This document shows positions 12,400 through 21,607 of a stretch of DNA of 49,043 nucleotides, piece by piece (positions within the stretch are counted from its first letter, which is position 1; the number at the start of each line of letters is the position of its first letter). The notes beneath the pieces are model-generated. The model ran no database searches. It was not told the origin of the DNA and was given only the letters and a program-made list of their open reading frames with translations. The stretch comes from JAEMQF01 sp049297615 (GTDB lineage: Bacteria; Pseudomonadota; Gammaproteobacteria; Burkholderiales; Burkholderiaceae_C). The stretch is taken from assembly GCA_049297615.1 (NCBI GenBank), contig JBAQUQ010000426.1:1-49043 (forward strand), written 5' to 3'. The position numbers and the translations under genes are program-made.

Positions 12400-12415
12400 A
12401 CGGGCTCTAGCCCGT
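12400..12415 (+). terminator. Possible weak terminator after the small-gene block
   Basis: ACGGGCTCTAGCCCGT is a perfect inverted repeat (six-base stem, TCTA loop) six bases after the stop at 12394, followed by TCCCATTTTCC. The T tract is interrupted, so termination may be partial. The rest of the gap to 12665 shows no gene. Confidence 0.45.
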
Positions 12416-12665
12416 TCCCATTTTCCTGGGCGCGGTGCGACCTTCAAAGTAGAGCGAGGTACAGAGACGCGGCCGGGAGCGGGGGACTCGCCGCGCGCGC
12501 AGAGAGGGCGGCAGAAGAGCCTATGCTGTCGAACCGGCCCCGGAGGCCCCAAGGTGCAATCCTCAATGTACACGCGTCAAATCTATCGGGTCCCGGGGTC
12601 TTGCGCAGTGCATGGACGGCTCCCTGCCTAATGGGCTGACCCATCAAAGACATTGGGGACTCAAC

Positions 12666-13118
12666 ATGGATGCCAGGGATGATGTGTCTGCCCGCCCCGC
12701 GAACGGCATTGGTACATGGGCGGTGCCCATAATTGCTGGACTCATTGTGTGGGCGGTTGCGCTGGTTGTCACGCAGTGCGCGACATGGCTGCAGACCGGC
12801 ATATGGCAACCCGTCCCAGCCTTCGCCCTATTTCTATCGCCGGAGGCACAGACACTGCATCTCGGCACAACGGAGGGCCGACTTTCACCCTTGAAGTTTG
12901 TACCTTCATTGGCGTCGTTTGATAGCCTCGACGCACTGGTTATTGGAGTTGCCGGCAAGCAGGTTGGCTTGGCTCAAATTGTCCACTGGCTACTCGATAC
13001 CGCGCTCGCGCTCTGGCTCGTGATCGCAGCGGTCAACTTCATGGTGGCGAGCGCTGTCATCGAAGTCAGGTCCGAGGTCTTGTCAGCTCGGAAAGAAGTG
13101 CAAAGGAAAGCAGAATGA
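12666..13118 (+). CDS. Two-TM membrane protein, element cargo
   Basis: Protein of 150 residues. Two hydrophobic segments are visible: about 17-38 (WAVPIIAGLIVWAVALVVTQ) and about 107-132 (LDTALALWLVIAAVNFMVAS). A roughly 65-residue soluble segment separates them and a charged tail follows (VRSEVLSARKEVQRKAE). GGGGA seven bases before ATG 12666 supports this start over 12612. The stop overlaps the next membrane-protein gene (ATGA at 13115-13118), so the two are probably made together and may form a complex. The family was not recognised. The position near attR is where such elements usually carry accessory genes. Confidence 0.65.
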   Translation: MDARDDVSARPANGIGTWAVPIIAGLIVWAVALVVTQCATWLQTGIWQPVPAFALFLSPEAQTLHLGTTEGRLSPLKFVPSLASFDSLDALVIGVAGKQVGLAQIVHWLLDTALALWLVIAAVNFMVASAVIEVRSEVLSARKEVQRKAE

Positions 13119-13672
13119 AGGTGAACCTCTTCGAGGGCTCACGACGCGTTGCGCTCGCGTTCGGTGCCATGTGGCTCATAGGCTTCGTTGCCTTCGCGTT
13201 GTTCTCTGACCCGTACGCGCACATGACCTACTCCGTCGTCGGCCCTGGCTTGGAGACAACACAGGTAGAAAAATGCGGCGATGCGGATGCCAGGGAGCAC
13301 ACCTATACCCACGCACGCGGGGGTGGCCGTATCAGTGTGGAGCTGTGCCTCAAAGCGCACAAGTCCGACGGTGGCGAATTGTTGGTGCCCTACGCTCCTG
13401 CTTCCGATGGTAGATGGTGGATGGCCGGCCCGTATACATCAGAGGTGAAGCGATATGCGCGTGAGTTGGCGCGCGACTTTCAGATTCCTACCAGTGACTT
13501 GGACGAAGCCGACGGCCGGAGCAGGCAAGCTCTCATGAAACAGTGGAAGGAGGCAATGCTGTGGGGGTTTGGGGGACTCGCCATCGGATGGGTCCTCGTT
13601 GCTGGCATCGGATGGATTGTGCGCGGCTTCATGGGAATACCGAGGGGCAAGGATTCGCACTCAGAGGCTTGA
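13115..13672 (+). CDS. Membrane protein with periplasmic domain, element cargo
   Basis: Protein of 185 residues. One hydrophobic segment lies near the N terminus (about 12-31, LAFGAMWLIGFVAFALFS) and a second near the C terminus (about 148-172, GFGGLAIGWVLVAGIGWIVR). The roughly 115 residues between them contain two cysteines (VEKCGDADA and VELCLKAHK) that could form a disulphide if periplasmic. It is translationally coupled to the preceding two-TM protein. Membrane complexes of this kind in satellites or prophages sometimes act in superinfection exclusion, but nothing here proves that. The family is unknown to me. Confidence 0.65.
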   Translation: MKVNLFEGSRRVALAFGAMWLIGFVAFALFSDPYAHMTYSVVGPGLETTQVEKCGDADAREHTYTHARGGGRISVELCLKAHKSDGGELLVPYAPASDGRWWMAGPYTSEVKRYARELARDFQIPTSDLDEADGRSRQALMKQWKEAMLWGFGGLAIGWVLVAGIGWIVRGFMGIPRGKDSHSEA

Positions 13673-13831
13673 TGCACTGAGCGCGCAAATGGCGACCGCA
13701 TGCGCCTGGCTCTACTTCTATACTTCGTGCGCGCAATCGCTGAGGGCGACGCGCTGGCCGCACGCTGCGACGTTGAAGGCGGAGATGCAAAGCATCGCTG
13801 TGCGGTCGCATCCTCACGAAAAGGAGTTCTC

Positions 13832-14209
13832 ATGAAGAAGACTCTCGGTCTCGTCTTGCTGGCTTCCCTCTTCGCCCTTGGCGGCTGCGCCGCAAAGTGG
13901 TCACGTCCGAATACGAGTGAATCAGTCTTCTATCAGGACCGCTACCAATGCGAGCAGGATGCGGCTCGCGCGTATCCGCCGGCAATGGTGCAATCGATGA
14001 CTAGCCCGGGTTTTCAGGCCGCGCCTAGACCATCCCAGACCAATTGCACATCAGTTGGCAATCAGATTTCGTGCCGCAGCGCCCCACAGGGCCTCGACGC
14101 GTCGATTTACAACACGCCGCCGACATACGTGAGTGAGGACATGAACGTGTCCAACAGGAATTCCGCTGTTCAGTCGTGCCTGTTCTCCAAGGGCTACAGG
14201 GTCCAGTGA
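13832..14209 (+). CDS. Putative lipoprotein, element cargo
   Basis: Protein of 125 residues with a lipoprotein signal peptide (MKKTLGLVLLASLFALGGC). Lipobox cysteine 19 follows LGG. The mature part begins AAKWSRPNTS and holds five further cysteines, including YQCEQDAARAY, TNCTSVGNQISCRS and QSCLFSKGYRV. The last is a common ending of small outer-membrane lipoproteins. AAGGAG at 13821-13826 is five bases before ATG 13832 and decides this start over the longer frame from 13700. It follows the two membrane-protein genes and is the last gene before attR. Function unknown. Confidence 0.75.
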   Translation: MKKTLGLVLLASLFALGGCAAKWSRPNTSESVFYQDRYQCEQDAARAYPPAMVQSMTSPGFQAAPRPSQTNCTSVGNQISCRSAPQGLDASIYNTPPTYVSEDMNVSNRNSAVQSCLFSKGYRVQ

Positions 14210-14299
14210 TGTCTATTCGAACCGGGTGACCCTGGCAATATGGAGAATTCGTTATGCCGCGAACTGAAGCGCGGACGCGCCTTTGGTCCATGCATGCGC

Positions 14300-14326
14300 G
14301 AATCTGCTTACACCAGCGCTTACATG
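14300..14326 (+). promoter_or_regulatory. Putative right arm-type integrase sites
   Basis: TGCTTACACC at 14305-14314 and CGCTTACATG at 14317-14326 repeat with the same 12-bp period and orientation as the pair near attL (7366 and 7378). The 27-bp block matches at 21 of 27 positions. It lies 57 bp inside the attR core. No gene is visible in 14210-14383. Confidence 0.6.
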
Positions 14327-14383
14327 ATCCAAAGAAACTGACAACTGGTTAGCATCTACAAACCTGCTATCCCATTGATTCCG

Positions 14384-14459
<76 letters not shown>

Positions 14460-14542
14460 GTGAGGCGGGCATTCTAGTCGAGGCCTGCGCTGCGAAGACG
14501 GCGTGAACGAGGCCGGGCGGGCGACGCAAAGCCCGACAGGCC

Positions 14543-15226
14543 CTACACGGTGCTTGTGCGTTTGTTGCGGCTCAGGTCGACGCCGAGCTGCTTGAGCTTT
14601 CGGTACAAATGGGTTCGCTCCAAACCGGTTTTTTCAGCGACGCGCGTCATGCTGCCGTTTTCCTGCGCGAGGTGGAATTCAAAGTAGCTCTTCTCGAACG
14701 CATCGCGCGCTTCGCGCAACGGCCGATCGAGGCTGAAGCTCTGCTCCGATTGCGGACCGATGAGCAGCGGCGCCAGCGGCAGCATGACGCCGCCGCCGAG
14801 CGAAACGCTGCTGGGCTCGAGGACGGCTTGCACGGAACGGTCCGCGCCCGCGTTGCTCGCGCCGGGCTTGCTCAGGCCCTGTTCGACCGCGCGCAGCAGC
14901 TTTTGCAGGGTGACAGGTTTCTCGAGGAAGGCCAGGGCGCCGAATTTGATGGCCTCCACGGCGGTGTCGATGGTGCCGTGGCCGCTCATCATGATGACGG
15001 GCATGCTGAGCAGCGATGCCGCGCCCCATTCCTTGAGCAAGGTGATCCCGTCGACATCGGGCATCCAGATGTCGAGCAGCACCAGGTCGGGCCGCAGGCG
15101 CTGGCGGCAGGCGCGCGCTTCGGCGGCGTTTTCGGCCACCTCGACCGTGTGGCCTTCATCGGTGAGGATTTCCGAGAGCAGGGCGCGAATGCCGAGTTCG
15201 TCGTCAACTACAAGAATTGTCGCCAT
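14543..15226 (-). CDS. NtrX-like response regulator with Fis-type HTH, no AAA+ domain
   Basis: Protein of 227 residues. The receiver domain (1-115) has acidic residues D8 and D9, phosphorylation site D52 (LLDIWMPDVDG) and K103 (LEKP). After a linker of about 65 residues, a Fis-type helix-turn-helix fills the C terminus (MTRVAEKTGLERTHLYRKLK). NtrX proteins usually carry a central sigma54-activating AAA+ domain, which is absent here. This short form probably acts as a simple DNA-binding regulator. ATG 15226 was chosen because the receiver fold begins there (MATILVVDDE). The upstream extension is unlike any receiver. The cognate kinase lies 16 bases upstream in the same operon. Confidence 0.9.
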   Translation of the reverse strand: MATILVVDDELGIRALLSEILTDEGHTVEVAENAAEARACRQRLRPDLVLLDIWMPDVDGITLLKEWGAASLLSMPVIMMSGHGTIDTAVEAIKFGALAFLEKPVTLQKLLRAVEQGLSKPGASNAGADRSVQAVLEPSSVSLGGGVMLPLAPLLIGPQSEQSFSLDRPLREARDAFEKSYFEFHLAQENGSMTRVAEKTGLERTHLYRKLKQLGVDLSRNKRTSTV

Positions 15227-15242
15227 AGGTGGCCATGAATGC

Positions 15243-17666
15243 TCAATGCGCCCGGCCAGCAGCGGCAGGAGCCGCCGCAACCGTCGGGTCGTGGCCCGGC
15301 GCGAGTTTGGAAAATGATAACGAAACTTGCGCGCCATGCGCCGCTGCAGGCTCGGACAGGCCATGGGCGGCCTGTCCCAGGTTTGCGATGCGAACCCGCG
15401 CACCGTGTTCGTCGGCGATCTTTTTCACGACGGCCAGGCCGAGGCCCGTGCCCTTGCTCTTGGTGGTGACGTAGGGCTCGAATGCCCGTTGCAATACCTT
15501 GTCGGGAAACCCCGGGCCGTTGTCGATGACTTGCAGGCGCACTGCGCGCGGCTCGCCGCGTGCGTCGCGCGAGGTCTCGGTGTTGACACGCACGCGCCCG
15601 TCGCTGCTCTCGGCCACGGCGTCGAGCGCGTTTTGTACGAGGTTGTGGACGATCTGGCGCAATTGTGTGGCGTCGCCCAGGACGGCGGGCAAATCCTCTT
15701 CGAGCTGGGTGTGCAGCCGGCCGCACTCTTGTGCCGTGGAATACAGTGCCAGCACTTCGCCCACCAGGGCGTTCAGATCGAGCGGCTTCATCACCGCGGC
15801 GGGCAGGCGCGCATAGTCGCGAAATTCAGTGACCAAGGCCTGCATCGCCTTGACCTGGTTGACGATCGTGCTCACCGATCGGATCAGCAGGGATTGGTCG
15901 GCGCCGCTCAGCTTGGACTCGAGTTTGAGCTGCAGACGTTCCGCGGAAAGCTGGATCGGCGTGAGCGGGTTCTTGATCTCGTGCGCCAAGCGACGCGCCA
16001 CTTCGCTCCAGGCCAGGCTGCGCTGTGCCGAGACGACGTCGGTGATGTCGTCGAAGACCAGCAGGCGCGCGCCCTGGGGCATGGGCGCGCCGCGCACGAG
16101 CAGGGTCATGCTGTTGCGCTCGCCGCCATCGGAGCCCTCCGTCCCTTCTGAGTGCCCCCAGGCCGCCGCCTTGGGGTGTGCGTCCCCAGGGCCGGGCCCC
16201 TGCGCGGCCCTGGGAGTCCAGGAAACTCGAGCGGGCCCGGCGCTTCCTCGAGCGCCTTGGGTGCCGGGCGCGGTCAACTCGAACGAATCCTGCCAGTGGC
16301 TTCGCTCGCCCGCCTCCATGTCGCCGCTGTGCAGTTCGAAGCGCTGCTCGACGGCCTTGCCGAAATCAGCCAGGCCTGGAATGTCTTCGAGCCGACGGTT
16401 CCGATACTCGATCAGGGGCAAACGCAGGATGCGCGTCGCACCTGGGTTGACAGTGTCGATGCGGCCCTCGCTGTCGAACACGACGACGCCAGTGCTGAGG
16501 TTGTCGAGAATGGTTTGCAGCCCAGCCCGCGCGCCTTCGACCTGGGCGACGCTGCGTTGCACCAGGCCGCGCGCGTCGGCGAGTTGTTGTGTCATCTCGG
16601 CGAACGATCTTGTCAGGCCGCCGATTTCGTCGCGCGACGCGAACACCGGCTTGACGCCCAGGTCGCCCAGCGCCACCTGGCGCACGCCTTCAGCGAGCAA
16701 TAGCAGCGGCCGGGCGAGCTGGTTGCCCAGTGAGGCAGCGAGCAAGACCGCGGCAAAAACGGCGAGCACGAGGGCCAAGGTCAAGGTGCCGATGTACATG
16801 CGGCGCAGCCCGTCGCGCGACAGGGAGCGCTGCTGGTACTCGCGGTAGGCCGACTGGACGGCCAGCGCGTTCGCCGCCAACGCGCGCGGCAACAACTGCG
16901 TCACGAGCAGGAAGCGCTCTTGTTCAGCCAAAGCGAATTCGCGGCCCGGGATCAGGGCGAGCGCGCGCACCCGCGCACTGCCCACCGCCGCGGGGTTGTC
17001 TTCGTCCAGGCCTTCGAGCTGGCTCGTCACGCGCGCCAGGCGCGCCTGGTGCAGCATCGTCGGCGTCGGGCGATCCGGCAGCAGCGACGTCGCCGACCCT
17101 CCCGCGGCGACCAGGGTCTGGCCCGTCGAGCCGGTGATGGCCACATCCAGGGCGCCGAGCTGTTCGCGCAGCCGCTCCAGGGCCAGCGGGCGCAGATTCG
17201 TTCCGGATTCGGCGATCTGCTCGGCGGCCGCGCGGGTGCGCTCGCTGAGCTCCTTCACGCGCGCGTCGAGCGTGGCACGGCCCAGGTTTAAGCCCGCGTC
17301 CAGCGCGCCTTCGACGCGCACGTCGAACCAACTTTCGATGCTGCGCGAGACGAACTGAAAACTCACGGTGTAGATCAACACGCCGGGAATCACACCCACG
17401 GTGGCGAAGATCGCAGCCAGCTTGAGCAGTAAGCGGCTGCCGAACTTGCGCCGGCGCAAGCGCACGAACAGGCGTGCCGAGGCGATCGCGATGACCAGGG
17501 CCAGGAGCCCCGCCACCGTCACATTGAGCCAGAACAGCCACAGGTAGTGGCGTTCGTACAGCGCCGGGGAATTGGTGGCGAGCGACAGCAGGAACACCAG
17601 CACCAGGGCAGCGCCCATCACCGCGACCAGTGAGACGACCCAGGCCCAACGCTTTGCTTTGATCAT
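15243..17666 (-). CDS. ntrY: NtrY-like sensor histidine kinase with an in-frame repeat insertion
   Basis: Membrane sensor kinase of 807 residues. Three hydrophobic segments lie at about 7-30, 43-67 and 80-108, then a periplasmic sensor region, and a fourth segment near 290-315. HAMP and PAS-like regions follow. The HisKA motif RRLAHEIKNPLTP has its phosphorylated His near residue 562, and the ATPase domain has DNGPGFP and GTGLGLAVVKKI. Residues about 465-520 are a Gly/Pro/Ala-rich stretch (for example PGTQGARGSAGPARVSW) that interrupts the PAS region. It is encoded by palindromic DNA and looks like an inserted repeat. It is transcribed with the NtrX-like regulator downstream and DUF4390 and rsmB upstream. 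The PAS and kinase motifs on both sides remain in frame, so the protein may still work. Confidence 0.92.
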   Translation of the reverse strand: MIKAKRWAWVVSLVAVMGAALVLVFLLSLATNSPALYERHYLWLFWLNVTVAGLLALVIAIASARLFVRLRRRKFGSRLLLKLAAIFATVGVIPGVLIYTVSFQFVSRSIESWFDVRVEGALDAGLNLGRATLDARVKELSERTRAAAEQIAESGTNLRPLALERLREQLGALDVAITGSTGQTLVAAGGSATSLLPDRPTPTMLHQARLARVTSQLEGLDEDNPAAVGSARVRALALIPGREFALAEQERFLLVTQLLPRALAANALAVQSAYREYQQRSLSRDGLRRMYIGTLTLALVLAVFAAVLLAASLGNQLARPLLLLAEGVRQVALGDLGVKPVFASRDEIGGLTRSFAEMTQQLADARGLVQRSVAQVEGARAGLQTILDNLSTGVVVFDSEGRIDTVNPGATRILRLPLIEYRNRRLEDIPGLADFGKAVEQRFELHSGDMEAGERSHWQDSFELTAPGTQGARGSAGPARVSWTPRAAQGPGPGDAHPKAAAWGHSEGTEGSDGGERNSMTLLVRGAPMPQGARLLVFDDITDVVSAQRSLAWSEVARRLAHEIKNPLTPIQLSAERLQLKLESKLSGADQSLLIRSVSTIVNQVKAMQALVTEFRDYARLPAAVMKPLDLNALVGEVLALYSTAQECGRLHTQLEEDLPAVLGDATQLRQIVHNLVQNALDAVAESSDGRVRVNTETSRDARGEPRAVRLQVIDNGPGFPDKVLQRAFEPYVTTKSKGTGLGLAVVKKIADEHGARVRIANLGQAAHGLSEPAAAHGAQVSLSFSKLAPGHDPTVAAAPAAAGRAH
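16149..16270 (-). repeat. Palindromic repeat inserted in frame in ntrY
   Basis: TGAGTGCCCCCAGG at 16149-16162 is identical to 27901-27914, the edge of an intergenic hairpin repeat. Two further stems are visible: CCCAGGGCC at 16185-16193 with GGCCCTGGG at 16206-16214, and GGCGCT at 16239-16244 with AGCGCC at 16251-16256. In the coding direction the block begins CCCGGCACCCAAGGCG, similar to CCCGGACACAAGGCG at 45033. It is translated as part of NtrY. Confidence 0.6.
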
Positions 17667-17682
17667 GGCGGGGCGGCGCGCG

Positions 17683-18321
17683 TCAATGGAAGGCCTGGGT
17701 GCGCTCGATTTCCAGCGCCCAATCGGCCTGGCCGCCGATGCCGATTTGAATCGGCCGCGGCAACTGGCTGGTGTCCAGACGAAAGTTGAACTCGAGGTAG
17801 TGGCGGCTCTCGCTGTCGATCTGACCTGGTTCGACAATGCGCCAGCGTACGCCGCGCCGCAGCGCAACAAGCGCTTCGGCGCGGCTCGGGTAGGTGCGGC
17901 TCAAGCCCCCGAAGCTCACGCGATAGTCGGAGGTCAGCGGCTGGTACGCGATGCGCCAGGTGCGCGTGGACTGCGCGACGCGTCGATCGCGCCAATACCA
18001 ACGGCTGCTATACACCCGTACTTCGGCAACGAAGTGCAGCGGCACGCCCCGGTTCAGCGCGTCCTCCACGGCGGGAGCGAGTTCGAAGTCGACGGCATAA
18101 CTCAGTGCCACGGCGTCGTCGTCGCGGCTGATCTCGAAAAACGTGAGTGCGGGCGTGGTGCTGGCCAGCGCCGTGCGCGGCAGGCACAGCGCCGCGCACA
18201 ACTGCGCACTCGCCAGCAGCAGGGTCCGACGTGACAGGGGTTTGGCGACGCCCGCGCGCCAAGCCGATGTGCGGCGCGCAGCGCTGGACGGTGGCGCGTC
18301 GGGCAATGTCGGGCGAATCAA
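17683..18321 (-). CDS. DUF4390 domain protein, exported
   Basis: Protein of 212 residues matching the DUF4390 family found next to rsmB and ntrY in betaproteobacteria. An N-terminal hydrophobic segment after SRRTLLLASAQLCAALCL suggests export. The mature part has the family-typical YSAVDFELAPAVEDALNRG-like region, FVAEVRVYSSRWYW, then TWRIAYQPLTSDYRVS. The first in-frame start is a TTG at 18321-18319 overlapping the rsmB stop, so the exact start is uncertain. It lies between rsmB and ntrY in one minus-strand operon and may modulate the sensor kinase at the cell envelope, which is inference from context. Confidence 0.85.
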   Translation of the reverse strand: MIRPTLPDAPPSSAARRTSAWRAGVAKPLSRRTLLLASAQLCAALCLPRTALASTTPALTFFEISRDDDAVALSYAVDFELAPAVEDALNRGVPLHFVAEVRVYSSRWYWRDRRVAQSTRTWRIAYQPLTSDYRVSFGGLSRTYPSRAEALVALRRGVRWRIVEPGQIDSESRHYLEFNFRLDTSQLPRPIQIGIGGQADWALEIERTQAFH

Positions 18322-19745
18322 AGTTTCTCGATCAGGGCGTAGTAGAAACCGTCGCCGGGCGAAGCTTGTGCGAGGGCCGTATCGGAGACGTGCGCGGGGC
18401 GGTCGTTCCGCGAGTCATTGTCGGGCAGCGGCAGCAAATGGCCGGGTGAAGCGGGGTCACGCGCGATCGATGCATCTTGCCAACGTTGCAAAAAAGCGTC
18501 GATCTGGGTCTGGCCTTCGCCCCTGAAGACGGAGCAGGTTGCGTAGAGCAATCGGCCACCGGGTTTGAGCACGGGCCACAGCGCGTCGAGCAAGCGTGCC
18601 TGGGTCGATACCAAAACGTCGATGTCGGCAGCGCGGCGCAGCCAGCGAATGTCGGGGTGACGTCGCACGATTCCCGAAGCGCTGCAAGGCGCGTCGAGCA
18701 GGATCGCGTCGAAGGGTGTGCCGTCCCACCAAGAGCGGGTGTCGGTGGCGTCGGCGCACAGGATGCGACTGCGCAGGCCGAGCCGCTCCAGCGATTGTGT
18801 GATGCGCGGCAAGCGCGCTGCATCGCGGTCCAGAGCCGTCACTTCGAGGTCGGCCAACTCGAGCAGGTGTGCCGTCTTGCCTCCGGGCGCTGCGCACGCG
18901 TCGAGCACACGTGCGCCGGCGGGCAAACCGCTCCCCACCAACAAGGGTGCAGCGAGTTGCGCCGCTGCGTCCTGCACCGACACGTCCCCTTGGGCGAAGC
19001 CCGGCAGCCGCACCACCGGGCAGGGCTCGCGCAAGCTCACGCACGGCCCGCCGCTGGCCACGGCGCTGAGGCCCTGTTCGGCCAGGCGCGCGACGTAGTC
19101 CAGGGCCGTCGTGCGCCGGATGTTGACCCGCAAGTCCATGGGTGGGTGTTGCTGGGCGGCTTGCAGCATCGGCTGTGCATGCTGCGGCCAATCCGCCGTC
19201 AAGCGGTCGATCCACCAGGCAGGATGATTGAAGCGCGCCACAGGATCGCGCAGTGCCGCAGCGCACAGCGCGTCGCGCTCGCGCAGGAATCGCCGCAACA
19301 CGGCGTTGACGAAGGCTGCGCTGCGCGGCACTTGCTGGTGCGCGCCGGCAACGGCCTGATCGACCACGGTGTGCGGGGCATACAGCAGGGATTCGCTTGG
19401 CCACAGCAAGGACAGGGCGCTGAGCAGCAAGGCGTCGACCTCGGGCGAAGGCGCGCGCGGTGCCAAACATGCGCGAACCGCTTGCGCGCAGCCCAGCCAG
19501 CGCAATGCATGAAAACTCAGGGCCTGCGTACCGGCCCGTGCCGGGCCGGGGCAGCGCTCCAGCGCCACATTCAGTGACACCCCGCCTCGCACGGCCCGCA
19601 CCGCGCCGGCGCAGTGTTGCAGCAGGGTGGCCAGCGGGAGCGAGGGCTGTGCCCCGGGGGTCGAGGTTTCGTCGGGCAAAGGGATGGCAGGGGTTTTCAC
19701 CGTACACAGTCTAGGGGTGCCGCGGCTGCGGTACGCTTCGTCCAT
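18318..19745 (-). CDS. rsmB: 16S rRNA (cytosine-967-C5)-methyltransferase RsmB
   Basis: Methylates C967 of 16S rRNA with S-adenosylmethionine. An N-terminal NusB-like RNA-binding domain lies at about 35-170. The methylase domain has the SAM loop DACAAPGGKTAHLLEL near 282, the catalytic motif DAPCSASG with C354, and YATCSVF with C404. The 475-residue length is slightly above normal because of the N terminus. ATG 19745 lacks a good Shine-Dalgarno and a GTG at 19700 is an alternative. It is the first gene of the operon rsmB-DUF4390-ntrY-ntrX and is divergent from folE, 21 bases away. Confidence 0.95.
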   Translation of the reverse strand: MDEAYRSRGTPRLCTVKTPAIPLPDETSTPGAQPSLPLATLLQHCAGAVRAVRGGVSLNVALERCPGPARAGTQALSFHALRWLGCAQAVRACLAPRAPSPEVDALLLSALSLLWPSESLLYAPHTVVDQAVAGAHQQVPRSAAFVNAVLRRFLRERDALCAAALRDPVARFNHPAWWIDRLTADWPQHAQPMLQAAQQHPPMDLRVNIRRTTALDYVARLAEQGLSAVASGGPCVSLREPCPVVRLPGFAQGDVSVQDAAAQLAAPLLVGSGLPAGARVLDACAAPGGKTAHLLELADLEVTALDRDAARLPRITQSLERLGLRSRILCADATDTRSWWDGTPFDAILLDAPCSASGIVRRHPDIRWLRRAADIDVLVSTQARLLDALWPVLKPGGRLLYATCSVFRGEGQTQIDAFLQRWQDASIARDPASPGHLLPLPDNDSRNDRPAHVSDTALAQASPGDGFYYALIEKL

Positions 19746-19766
19746 TGCCGCAGGCTAAGGATCGAT

Positions 19767-20495
19767 ATGTCGCGCGAAGTGCCCACGCGGATATTCCGCA
19801 GCGAAGAAGAGTTGTCGCGCTTGGCGGTGTCGGACCGAATTCGCTACCGCTTGGTGGGAGCCCAGTCTCGCTACCACGCCAACGACAACATTGCCCCGTT
19901 CATCCGCGAGGGTGAGCTCGACGAACTGCGCGCCGAGGTCGAGGCGAAGATGCAGGAGGTGCTGCACGCGCTCGTGATCGATACGCAAAGCGATCACAAC
20001 ACGCAGGAAACCGCGCGGCGTATCGCCAAGATGTATATCGACGAGCTGTTCGCCGGCCGCTACCAGCCCATGCCCGCGGTCACGGAGTTCCCCAACGCAG
20101 CGCGCCTGAACGAGTTGATGATCGTCGGGCCGATCAAGGTGCGCAGCACCTGCTCGCACCACTTGTGTCCGATCATCGGACGTGTCTGGATCGGCATCCT
20201 GCCCAGTGAACATTCGAACCTGATCGGCCTGTCGAAATACGCGCGCATTTGCGACTGGATCATGAGCCGACCGCAAATCCAGGAAGAGGCGGTGAAGATG
20301 CTGGCCAGCGAGCTGCAGGAGCGCGTCAAGCCCGATGGTCTGGCGATCGTGATGGAGGCCGACCATTTGTGCATGCAATGGCGCGGCGTGAAAGACGACG
20401 GCGCGATGATGACAAACAGCGTCATGCACGGCGCCTTCCTGCAGAACCCGACCCTGAGGCGCGAGTTTCTCTCGCTGTTGACCAAGAAGGTCTGA
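19767..20495 (+). CDS. folE: GTP cyclohydrolase I
   Basis: Converts GTP to dihydroneopterin triphosphate, the first step of folate and pterin synthesis. The zinc ligands are seen as C129 and H132 (STCSHHLCP) and C202 (HLCMQWRGV). The flanking family motifs GLSKYARICDW and LAIVMEADH are present. The 242-residue protein has a longer N terminus than E. coli FolE and a divergent catalytic region (CSHH rather than CEHH), a form I associate with betaproteobacteria. Start ATG 19767 follows CTAAGGAT. It is a single plus-strand gene between two minus-strand operons. Confidence 0.93.
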   Translation: MSREVPTRIFRSEEELSRLAVSDRIRYRLVGAQSRYHANDNIAPFIREGELDELRAEVEAKMQEVLHALVIDTQSDHNTQETARRIAKMYIDELFAGRYQPMPAVTEFPNAARLNELMIVGPIKVRSTCSHHLCPIIGRVWIGILPSEHSNLIGLSKYARICDWIMSRPQIQEEAVKMLASELQERVKPDGLAIVMEADHLCMQWRGVKDDGAMMTNSVMHGAFLQNPTLRREFLSLLTKKV

Positions 20496-20507
20496 GCGCG
20501 GCGCGCT

Positions 20508-21563
<1,056 letters not shown>

Positions 21564-21607
21564 GCTCGATTATCGGCTGGCCTTCGAGAACGGTTCGGCG
21601 GGGCCGG

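Noticed and set aside
15227..15403. N-terminal extension of the NtrX-like regulator into the ntrY 3' end
   Set aside because: The receiver fold starts exactly at MATILVVDDE (15226). The extra residues are the shadow of ntrY.
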